Assembly: GCA_900768635.1 (NCBI GenBank) | Contig: CAAGDP010000099.1 | Span: 1-5,402, forward strand | DNA from: Enterobacterales bacterium | Lineage (GTDB): Bacteria; Pseudomonadota; Gammaproteobacteria; Enterobacterales; Succinivibrionaceae | Direction: 5' to 3' | DNA length: 5,402 nt | In this document: positions 1 to 5,362 of the stretch, piece after piece | How the letters are laid out: each line of letters starts with the position of its first letter | How positions within the stretch are numbered: the first letter of the stretch is position 1 | The notes under the pieces: model-generated | Told to the model about the DNA's origin: nothing | The model's input: only the letters and a program-made list of their open reading frames with translations | Databases searched by the model: none | Program-made: the position numbers and the translations under genes

Positions 1-73
1 CGATAGATTTTAAATTTTTTGAGAAAGCCTTATATCCCCATAGCTAAAGCTAGGGGCTTTACGGCAGGGTTTG
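1..73 (-). mobile_element. Left end of an IS200/IS605-family (IS608-like) insertion sequence, cut by the window edge
   Basis: Read on the minus strand, the sequence has the parts of an IS608-type left end in the right order. There is a TTAC tetranucleotide (minus strand, 77-74), 17 bases later the guide-like AAAG (60-57), and directly after it an imperfect palindrome with arms CCCCTAG and CTATGGGG (56-36). In this family TnpA, a Y1 HUH single-strand transposase, cleaves just 3' of TTAC at the left end, so the element would start at 73 and run leftward out of the window. No tnpA or tnpB coding sequence is visible in the 73 bases. The right-end reading is less likely because the right-end guide I recall is GAAT, not AAAG, and there is no second hairpin between 74 and 290. 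The family assignment rests on my memory of the IS608 ends. Confidence 0.6.
35..56 (-). repeat. IS608-type subterminal hairpin with a single bulged T
   Basis: On the minus strand, CCCC-TAG pairs with CTA-GGGG around the loop CTTTAG, and one unpaired T (plus-strand position 40) interrupts the 3' arm. As I recall, this matches the stem-loop co-crystallised with the ISHp608 transposase, where the extrahelical T at position 17 is recognised by TnpA. The structure needs single-stranded DNA to form. There is no following T-run on either strand, so it is not a good Rho-independent terminator. Confidence 0.65.
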
Positions 74-228
74 GTAAAAACCCAGAACACTGAGCTGATC
101 CAAAATCCGCCAATCAGAACTCAAAAATCCGATCTTTCTTAATCCCTGTCAGAAATATTTCTTCAAAGTTAACGCTTATTCTCCGCCATTGATACTCATT
201 GCAAAAAAAATCAGCACATAGTCGTCAC

Positions 229-267
229 CGGCAAAAGAAAAGGCTCCATACCTTAATATAGAGCCTT
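229..267 (-). terminator. Rho-independent terminator of amtB
   Basis: On the minus strand, 7 perfect pairs (AAGGCTC at 267-261 read 5'-3' with GAGCCTT ending at 240) close a hairpin. It continues after one mismatch with three A-T pairs around a six-base loop. The stem is followed by TTTCTTTTGC, a slightly interrupted U-run. It lies 25 bases beyond the amtB stop codon and is oriented to stop leftward transcription before it reaches the insertion-sequence end. Confidence 0.8.
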
Positions 268-292
268 GTACAGTTATTATTATAATTATGGA

Positions 293-1600
293 TTACAGGT
301 TGTAAGCACGTTCGCCGTGGGATGCCAGATCCAGACCTTCCCGTTCTTCGTCCCGGGTAACTCTCACACCTACCAGCTTGTCAGCAATAAAGAAGGCTAC
401 AACTGATACAATGCCGGTCCAAGCGATAGTAACTACTACAGATACCAGCTGACCTACAAACTGACTGGCAATGGTAGTATTTTCACCACCGAAGCCAACA
501 CCGCCCAAATCAGGTGAGCAGAAGATACCAGTAAGAAGGGCACCGATAATACCACCTAAACCGTGTACACCGAATACGTCCAGAGAGTCATCAACATGTA
601 ATATCTTCTTGAGACCATGAACACCCCAGAGGCAGGCTGCACCTGCAACAAGACCGATAACCAGTCCGCCGCCAATGCCCACCCAGCCACAGGCAGGAGT
701 GATAGCAACCAGGCCAGCAACTGCACCGGAGCAGGCACCCAGGAGGGATGGCTTGCCATTCATAATCCATTCACATACAGACCAGGAGAGTACTGCTGCT
801 GCAGGAGCAAGAACAGTGTTGGTGAATGCCAGAGCTGAAATTCCATCAGGAGCAAGCTCAGAACCTGCGTTAAAGCCAAACCAACCGATCCACAGTAAAG
901 ATGCGCCAATCATAGTCATGGTCAGATTGTGAGGAGCCATGATTTCTCTACCGTAGCCTATACGCTTACCCACATAGTAGGCACCAACCAGAGCACAAAC
1001 AGCAGCATTGATGTGAACAACAGTACCACCGGCAAAATCCAGAACACCAAAAGCCTGATCAAGCCAGCCGCCACCCCATACCATGTGCCAAGAAGGAACA
1101 TAAGCTAGTGGGAACCAGATCATAAGAACAATCATCAAGCCTGAGAACTTGATACGTTCTGCAAAAGATCCCAGGATAAGACAGGCGGTGATTGCGGCAA
1201 AAGCTCCCTGGAAAGCAAAATAGGTAAGTTCGGAAAGAGAATTTCCATCAATTGTTTCGTGGGTAATATTCTTAAGAAGAACATTGGAGAAATTTCCAAA
1301 GAACAGGCTGTCACCGTCGCCCATAGCCAGTGAATAACCATACACTGCCCACAGAACATACATAAGACTGAAGGTCACCATAACCTGAGCCAGAACAGAA
1401 AGCATATTCTTGCTTCTCACCAGACCGCCATAAAAGAGGCCTATACCTGGAATAGACATGAGCATAACCAGAATTGCACATATCATAATAAAGCTGTTGG
1501 ATACCAGATCCAACTTAGGAGCTGCCTCCTCAGCTGCGCAGGCTACTGAAGATGCTGCAAGCGCACCCAGTGCCAACCATCTTGAACATAAACTTTTCAT
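293..1600 (-). CDS. amtB: Ammonium channel AmtB (Amt/Mep/Rh family)
   Basis: Inner-membrane trimeric channel that recruits ammonium on the periplasmic side and conducts ammonia inward. The 435 residues match E. coli AmtB (428, recalled) along the whole length. Residues 1-22/23 form a cleavable signal peptide ending in an A-C-A-A stretch. The rest holds the expected 11 membrane spans. The phenylalanine gate is F134 and F243, with S247 and W175 at the recruitment site, D188 structural, and the twin pore histidines H196 (VVHINAA) and H346 (FGVHGLGG). The cytoplasmic tail (about 411-435, ending EGLDLASHGERAYNL) keeps the form that binds the PII protein GlnK. The start is set by AGGGAGA seven bases upstream of the ATG (1608-1614). 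Expression appears to be sigma-54/NtrC dependent. In E. coli glnK precedes amtB; here amtB stands directly behind its own promoter, so any PII partner is encoded elsewhere. No key residue is missing. Confidence 0.97.
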   Translation of the reverse strand: MKSLCSRWLALGALAASSVACAAEEAAPKLDLVSNSFIMICAILVMLMSIPGIGLFYGGLVRSKNMLSVLAQVMVTFSLMYVLWAVYGYSLAMGDGDSLFFGNFSNVLLKNITHETIDGNSLSELTYFAFQGAFAAITACLILGSFAERIKFSGLMIVLMIWFPLAYVPSWHMVWGGGWLDQAFGVLDFAGGTVVHINAAVCALVGAYYVGKRIGYGREIMAPHNLTMTMIGASLLWIGWFGFNAGSELAPDGISALAFTNTVLAPAAAVLSWSVCEWIMNGKPSLLGACSGAVAGLVAITPACGWVGIGGGLVIGLVAGAACLWGVHGLKKILHVDDSLDVFGVHGLGGIIGALLTGIFCSPDLGGVGFGGENTTIASQFVGQLVSVVVTIAWTGIVSVVAFFIADKLVGVRVTRDEEREGLDLASHGERAYNL

Positions 1601-1638
1601 GTATTCATCTCCCTAAAAAGAAAATCTATCACCTGTAC

Positions 1639-1654
1639 TGCAATTAGCAAGCCA
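1639..1654 (-). promoter_or_regulatory. Sigma-54 (RpoN) promoter of amtB
   Basis: The minus strand reads TGGCTTGCTAATTGCA, against the consensus TGGCACG-N4-TTGCA: 10 of 12 fixed positions agree. The invariant GG and GC are exactly ten bases apart. Placing the C of GC at -12 puts the start site near 1628, giving a leader of about 28 bases that includes the Shine-Dalgarno at 1608-1614. RpoN promoters need an enhancer-binding activator, which fits the NtrC-like sites upstream and the role of amtB in nitrogen limitation. Confidence 0.8.
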
Positions 1655-1717
1655 AAGTTGCAAACCCTTACAAATACAAGGTTTGACCATATTCAGGGAT
1701 TTTTTTCATCATAAAAA

Positions 1718-1734
1718 CGCATCAATTCGGTGCA
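1718..1734 (-). promoter_or_regulatory. NtrC-like enhancer site, proximal (about -98)
   Basis: The plus strand reads CGCATCAATTCGGTGCA, a dyad close to the NtrC consensus TGCACYA-N3-TRGTGCA with 11 of 14 half-site positions matching. Its centre is about 98 bases upstream of the predicted amtB start. This is typical for NtrC enhancers, which sit near -108 and -140 at E. coli glnAp2 (recalled). The site is symmetric, so the strand is given only to show its target. Confidence 0.6.
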
Positions 1735-1758
1735 CTAAAATAGAAAGATCTGAAAAAA

Positions 1759-1775
1759 CGCTTCATTAAGGTGCT
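1759..1775 (-). promoter_or_regulatory. NtrC-like enhancer site, distal (about -139)
   Basis: The plus strand reads CGCTTCATTAAGGTGCT, a weaker match to the same dyad. The right half GGTGC is intact and the left half is degenerate. Its centre lies 41 bases from that of the proximal site, about four helical turns, so both would be on the same DNA face, as expected for cooperative NtrC oligomers. A further half-site GCACTA occurs at 1789-1794. The flanking A6 and T6 runs make the region AT-palindromic. Confidence 0.45.
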
Positions 1776-1886
1776 TTTTTCTTACAACGCACTATTTTTG
1801 AACATACTCATTATCATTTTCCCGTATATTTATGGTGAGATTTCAGGAAATTTGATCACTTTTTGAACAGCATACAAATGAAGTCC

Positions 1887-1916
1887 TTGTTGCTGAACAT
1901 AGGGCTCTTTTATGAT
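1887..1916 (+). promoter_or_regulatory. Candidate sigma-70 promoter of glpX-hslR
   Basis: TTGTTG (1887-1892) and TATGAT (1911-1916, five of six to TATAAT) are separated by 18 bases. This is the best such pair I found between the amtB enhancer sites and glpX. It would start transcription near 1923 and leave a leader of roughly 90 bases. The surrounding DNA is AT-rich, so chance matches are possible. Confidence 0.4.
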
Positions 1917-1974
1917 AAAATCCTTTTAAATTTTAATTAGATAATCTCTATTGTATCTTTATTTGATTTTTCTT

Positions 1975-2013
1975 ATGAGGAGACAGAATCAGCACTGCTG
2001 ACTGGTATATTAA
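1975..2013 (+). promoter_or_regulatory. glpX leader with distant Shine-Dalgarno, small hairpin and 8-codon mini-ORF
   Basis: A strong Shine-Dalgarno-like GAGGAGA (1977-1983) lies 30 bases ahead of the glpX ATG, too far for normal use. Between them is a five-pair hairpin, TCAGC (1989-1993) with GCTGA (1997-2001) and loop ACT. An in-frame TAA at 2011-2013 rules out an upstream glpX start in the same frame. An ATG at 1975 opens a mini-ORF of eight codons (MRRQNQHC) ending in TGA at 1999-2001. The hairpin may shorten the effective distance, or the arrangement may lower or control glpX translation. The structure is visible; its role is inference. Confidence 0.3.
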
Positions 2014-3030
2014 ATGAAAAGAGAACTGGCCCTGGAATTTTCCTGCGTAACAGAAGCTGCAGCTCTGGCTGGATATAAATGGTTGGGACGTGGCGATAAA
2101 AATAAGGCAGATCAGGCAGCTGTAGAAGCTATGCGCTTTGTTCTGAATCAAACAAATATCTCCGGAGAAATTGCCATCGGAGAGGGAGAAATCGATGAAG
2201 CCCCTATGCTTTATATTGGTGAAAAGGTAGGTTTGGGCGGAGATGCTGTGGATATAGCAGTAGATCCTATTGATGGTACCCGCATGACTGCCATGGGTCA
2301 GGCAAACGCTGTAGCTGTACTAGCAGCTGCTGACCATGGCGGGTTCCTGAAAGCTCCGGACATGTATATGGAGAAGCTGATTGTGGGCTACAAAGCCAAG
2401 GGAATTATTGATTTGGACCGTTCTCTGGAAAAGAACATTATTTCCGTAGCAAAGGTACTGGATAAGAAAATTTCAGATATTACTGTAGTAACTCTTGCCA
2501 AGCCTCGTCATAACGATGCAATTAAACTGATGCAGGATATGGGAGTGAGAGTATTTGCCATTCCTGACGGGGATGTGGCTGCATCGGTTCTTACCTGTAT
2601 GCCGGATACTCCTATTGATATGCTTTATGCCATAGGAGGTGCTCCTGAAGGTGTTATATCAGCCGCAGTTGCCAGAGCCATGAACGGAGATATGCAGGCC
2701 AGACTTATCCCAAGAAACAAGGTAATGGGCAAAGGAGGGGACTGCGAGGAAACTATGAAGATTGCAGAATCTGAAATAGCCCGTTGTGAAAAACTGGGAA
2801 TTGATGTGAACAAAACTCTTGCTTTGGAAGATATGGCCAAAACCGATGAACTGATAGTTTCAATTACCGGTATTACCAAGGGCGATCTTCTTGAAGGAGT
2901 AGTGAGACACGATAATCTGGCCAAAACCGAAACTATTCTGATCCGTGGTTGTTCCCGTACAGTACGTCGCATTAACTCTACTCACTTCCTGGAACGCCGT
3001 TCAGAAGAACTTCGTAAGATTATTCTGTAA
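2014..3030 (+). CDS. glpX: Class II fructose-1,6-bisphosphatase GlpX
   Basis: Cytosolic Mn2+-dependent phosphatase that hydrolyses fructose 1,6-bisphosphate to fructose 6-phosphate, the committing step of gluconeogenesis. The 338 residues align from first to last with E. coli GlpX (336, recalled). D33, the IGEGEIDEAPML stretch (E57, E59), DPIDGT (84-89, D84 and D87) and GGAPEG (E212) make up the metal and substrate site of this Li+-sensitive phosphatase fold. DPIDGT replaces the DPIEGT of E. coli, a conservative change. The start is supported by MKRELALEF matching the E. coli N-terminus and by the in-frame stop just upstream, although no Shine-Dalgarno sits at normal spacing. E. coli glpX belongs to glpFKX; here it has no glycerol genes beside it and is coupled to hslR through TAATG. 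Confidence 0.97.
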   Translation: MKRELALEFSCVTEAAALAGYKWLGRGDKNKADQAAVEAMRFVLNQTNISGEIAIGEGEIDEAPMLYIGEKVGLGGDAVDIAVDPIDGTRMTAMGQANAVAVLAAADHGGFLKAPDMYMEKLIVGYKAKGIIDLDRSLEKNIISVAKVLDKKISDITVVTLAKPRHNDAIKLMQDMGVRVFAIPDGDVAASVLTCMPDTPIDMLYAIGGAPEGVISAAVARAMNGDMQARLIPRNKVMGKGGDCEETMKIAESEIARCEKLGIDVNKTLALEDMAKTDELIVSITGITKGDLLEGVVRHDNLAKTETILIRGCSRTVRRINSTHFLERRSEELRKIIL

Positions 3031-3434
3031 TGACCGAAGAACGCGCAGAAGAGATTCGACTGGACAAATGGCTATGGGCTGCCAGGTTCTATAAAACCCG
3101 CACCATAGCCAAGTCTATGATTGAATCCGGAAAAGTTGAATATAACGGCCAGCGCGCCCGAAGCTCGCGACCGGTTCAGGTAGGGGCAGTAATACGCCTC
3201 CGGCAGGGATTTGATATGAAAACAGTTGTTGTCCGGGGATTATCTGCAGAACGGCGCTGTTTTCAGGAAGCATCTCTTCTTTATGAAGAAACACCGGAAA
3301 GCATAGAACAGCGGGAGAAAAATGCAACAGCCCGGCGCTTAAACAGTTTCTTCTCTCCTCATCCTGCTGAAAAACCGGATAAAAAACAACGGCGGGAACT
3401 AATCAAACTGAAAAACAACAACACCAGCATTTAG
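3030..3434 (+). CDS. hslR: Heat-shock protein 15 (Hsp15), S4-domain ribosome-rescue RNA-binding protein
   Basis: Hsp15 binds free 50S subunits that still carry a nascent chain on a tRNA and helps recycle them after translation aborts under heat stress. The 134 residues match E. coli HslR (133, recalled) nearly end to end. The S4 RNA-binding module is about 9-70, starting IRLDKWLWAARFYKTR and including GGKV-like SGKVEYNGQRAR. It is followed by a basic helical C-terminal region (ALLYEET-like SLLYEET at 82-88, then HPAEKPDKKQRRELIKLK). The ATG shares its A with the last base of the glpX TAA stop. No Shine-Dalgarno is evident, so translation probably depends on ribosomes finishing glpX. In E. coli hslR lies near hslO and pckA; glpX is an unusual partner. 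Confidence 0.96.
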   Translation: MTEERAEEIRLDKWLWAARFYKTRTIAKSMIESGKVEYNGQRARSSRPVQVGAVIRLRQGFDMKTVVVRGLSAERRCFQEASLLYEETPESIEQREKNATARRLNSFFSPHPAEKPDKKQRRELIKLKNNNTSI

Positions 3435-3460
3435 ATCCAAACTCACTTCCGGAATACCGG

Positions 3461-4969
3461 CTAATCCTTCCTGTAGTAGGGCATTTCAGCAGAACCTTTT
3501 CCAAGGAAATTGGCATCTCCGGGAAGTTCCACCACAATAACCGGTTGTACGCCGGCCAGATTTGAAACAAAAGTGAAGACCGAATAATCATTAACCTTTT
3601 TCCTCTTCTCTTTATTTTCATATGCTGCACAGACTTCACCAGGACGGTTACCGCAAGGATTTTTTAGCCAGACAAGATTTTCCGGAAAATCTTTATAAAG
3701 CAGGGAAACTGCATCTGCTAAATTATTTTCCAGATTATATTTATAGTCAGCAACCGACGGAATAGTTACCAGATCGGAAAAGTCTTCCTTCTTGCACTCC
3801 TCTAAATTCACGGTATTCAAATCCGACAAAGAAAAATATCTTGGCAGATCGGATAAGATGGTATCAGGACTAACCTTTGCCAGAGCACAATTGCTGGCAA
3901 AAGAAAAATCCTCAATTCTGCCCTGCTGTTTAACCAGAAGTTTAAGCTCTTCTTCCGTGAATGATGTTAAAAAACCCTTTTCAGATAAAAGACGGACTTC
4001 ATTCTTCAAATACCCGGAAATGTTTTCAATATATACATTACTCTTATTCGGAGCTTCAAAAGGATATTTAACAACTTCATCACCTGAATTTAACCAGGTA
4101 CGTAATACAGAGGTCTTCCAGCTGTTACTACCTCTGGCATTCTCATAATCCTTTGTTTCCGGATAATTGTAATAGCTGAAAAAGTCGCCTAAGGGCACAT
4201 TACCCAGCGGATTGAACTGGAAGGTTCCGCTATGAGCTACATCAAAGGGTTTATAGGAAACAGGTTCCTTCGCTATGAGTTTCAGCTGAAAGGTATTATT
4301 ATCCTGCAGTTTTTTATCAACTACTGTCCAGATAAGATTATGGTTACGGTAATTTCCCAAGGCTATATGACTGCCTTTTTCCAATTCCTGCACAGAGGTT
4401 AACAGGGATTGCTGATATGCGAAGTAGGAGATTCCTCCACACAACAAAAGCAGAACAAGTGCTATCCGTAAAAATCTGGTATAGAGCTTTGAATTATTTC
4501 TTATATTCAGAGCAGTATGAGAAAAGAAGGACAAATTCTGTTTATCATAACTGTTCACCGCATTGTAGATTGCTTCATATACATAAGGCTGTAAATTAGG
4601 AAGACCGATTTCCGAATGACAGCTAAGCCACTGGCGCTGGGATATAAAATATTCCAGAGATTTGCTTAATTTCCTGACCCTTTCCAATTCGATAACCAGA
4701 ATTGGTATACATTTGGAAGCAGCTCTTTCCACTTCCCGAAGAACCTGTTCTGACTGATTGGAATTTTCGGACAGGAGGAGAATAATCAGTTTGGAATGCT
4801 CAATGCCATACATAATCTGACTGGCATAATCCTTACCATAATCAATATTCCTTGGAGCTATCCAGCATTTTAACTCCTTATTTTCCAGATACTGACAGAT
4901 AAGTTCCGCAGTTCTTGCTTCAACAGAAGAATGGGAAATAAACGCTACAAATTCCTTTGTTTTACTCAT
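3461..4969 (-). CDS. Single-pass membrane protein: cytosolic TIR domain, one span, exported DUF6273-like domain
   Basis: I recognise the domains but not a named gene. Residues 6-135 form a TIR domain: FVAFISHSS, then CWIAPRNIDYGKDYASQI (35-52), LIILLLSENSNQS (61-73) and REVERA (78-83). E79 falls where catalytic TIR NADases carry their glutamate, and QWLSC (113-117) is also typical. Residues 166-185 are one hydrophobic span preceded by K161, R165 and R168, so the N-terminus should be cytosolic and residues 188-502 periplasmic. The exported part resembles DUF6273: GNYRNHNLIWTVVD, W284 with SVLRTWLNSG, VWLKNPCGNRPGEVCAAY (433-450) and GVQPVIVVEL (473-482). It has four cysteines (361, 392, 439, 447). 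The start has a weak AAGAG eight bases upstream. The gene converges on hslR with 26 bases between stops. A sensor coupled to NAD+ cleavage or signalling, perhaps defence, is inference. Confidence 0.85.
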   Translation of the reverse strand: MSKTKEFVAFISHSSVEARTAELICQYLENKELKCWIAPRNIDYGKDYASQIMYGIEHSKLIILLLSENSNQSEQVLREVERAASKCIPILVIELERVRKLSKSLEYFISQRQWLSCHSEIGLPNLQPYVYEAIYNAVNSYDKQNLSFFSHTALNIRNNSKLYTRFLRIALVLLLLCGGISYFAYQQSLLTSVQELEKGSHIALGNYRNHNLIWTVVDKKLQDNNTFQLKLIAKEPVSYKPFDVAHSGTFQFNPLGNVPLGDFFSYYNYPETKDYENARGSNSWKTSVLRTWLNSGDEVVKYPFEAPNKSNVYIENISGYLKNEVRLLSEKGFLTSFTEEELKLLVKQQGRIEDFSFASNCALAKVSPDTILSDLPRYFSLSDLNTVNLEECKKEDFSDLVTIPSVADYKYNLENNLADAVSLLYKDFPENLVWLKNPCGNRPGEVCAAYENKEKRKKVNDYSVFTFVSNLAGVQPVIVVELPGDANFLGKGSAEMPYYRKD

Positions 4970-5059
4970 AATCTTGCTCTTAAATTATCATTCAGGCCAG
5001 GAGAACTACACCTGTCATTATTTCGGTAGATAACTCACATGATTGAGATACCATATGTT

Positions 5060-5092
5060 ACTGATCTTATTCTAACATTTAATCAGATCAGT
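5060..5092. repeat. Long inverted repeat (8 + 3 pairs) upstream of the TIR gene
   Basis: ACTGATCT (5060-5067) and AGATCAGT (5085-5092) are perfect reverse complements. After one mismatch three more A-T pairs form, leaving a nine-base loop (5072-5080). There is no T-run on either side, so it is not a typical terminator; an operator or a mobile-element remnant is possible. The dyad lies about 90-125 bases upstream of the TIR start codon and is flanked on each side by the word TGTTAC (5056-5061 and 5094-5099). Confidence 0.5.
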
Positions 5093-5298
5093 CTGTTACA
5101 TATTCAAATCCCCGGCAAAAAAGACTTCACTGAAAGATATGCTGTATCCTACTCCGTAAATACATGTAACAGAAAATTCCCGCCAAAGATGAATGGTATA
5201 AACCTATTACCTTCCAGAACCAATAGTGATCAGGTTACACCATTATCTGATCCCCCAACTGAAAATTTGCCAGTTACCTGCAGAATAGTCCAAAATCA

Positions 5299-5320
5299 TC
5301 ATATGATTTATATCACATTT
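5299..5320 (+). promoter_or_regulatory. CRP (cAMP receptor protein)-like binding site
   Basis: The plus strand reads TATGA-N6-TCACA followed by TTT. Nine of the ten core positions of TGTGA-N6-TCACA match, and about 17 of the 22 positions of the full consensus. The centre at about 5309.5 lies roughly 60 bases upstream of the start expected from TATACT (5357-5362), the usual class I position of -61.5. The target is therefore probably a rightward gene beyond the window. The site is near-symmetric and could also act leftward, but the TIR start is over 300 bases away. Confidence 0.5.
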
Positions 5321-5349
5321 ATTTATAACAAACATAAACAAATTCCCAT

Positions 5350-5362
5350 TATAATTTATACT
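5350..5362 (+). promoter_or_regulatory. Candidate -10 hexamers of a rightward promoter at the window edge
   Basis: TATAAT (5350-5355, perfect) and TATACT (5357-5362, five of six) lie side by side. Neither has a good -35 at 16-18 bases (ATAACA at 5325-5330 is 19 bases from the first). A poor -35 is common at activator-dependent promoters and fits the CRP-like site upstream. The gene served is not in the window; an ATG at 5394-5396 has no clear ribosome site. Confidence 0.3.

Noticed and set aside
185..203. Fur-box-like TGATACTCATT between the insertion-sequence end and amtB
   Set aside because: About 12 of 19 positions match, and it lies downstream of amtB with no gene start beside it.
344..364. 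Possible lipoprotein signal in AmtB (Cys21) as an alternative to ordinary cleavage
   Set aside because: Checked at codons near 1538-1540: the -3 position is Ser rather than Leu, and the E. coli homologue uses signal peptidase I, so a lipobox is unlikely.
617..932. Plus-strand open frames inside amtB
   Set aside because: They are antisense shadows of a fully conserved gene, with no ribosome site or recognisable product.
1753..1780. A6...T6 palindrome as a terminator
   Set aside because: The inner stem does not pair well and no gene ends nearby; the NtrC-like dyad explains its symmetry better.
1843..1858. CRP-like half-site (GATCAC) upstream of glpX
   Set aside because: Only about six of ten core positions match; the left half is absent.
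2625..2972. 115-codon minus-strand frame inside glpX
   Set aside because: Antisense shadow of conserved glpX coding sequence; its Ser/Ile-rich low-information composition is typical of a reverse frame.
3449..3460. CCGG-AATA-CCGG hairpin in the gap between the hslR and TIR stop codons, as a bidirectional terminator
   Set aside because: The stem is only four pairs and neither strand has a T-run after it.
3792..4599. Plus-strand frames inside the TIR gene (3792-4148, 4417-4599)
   Set aside because: They overlap a long, domain-supported minus-strand gene and resemble no family.
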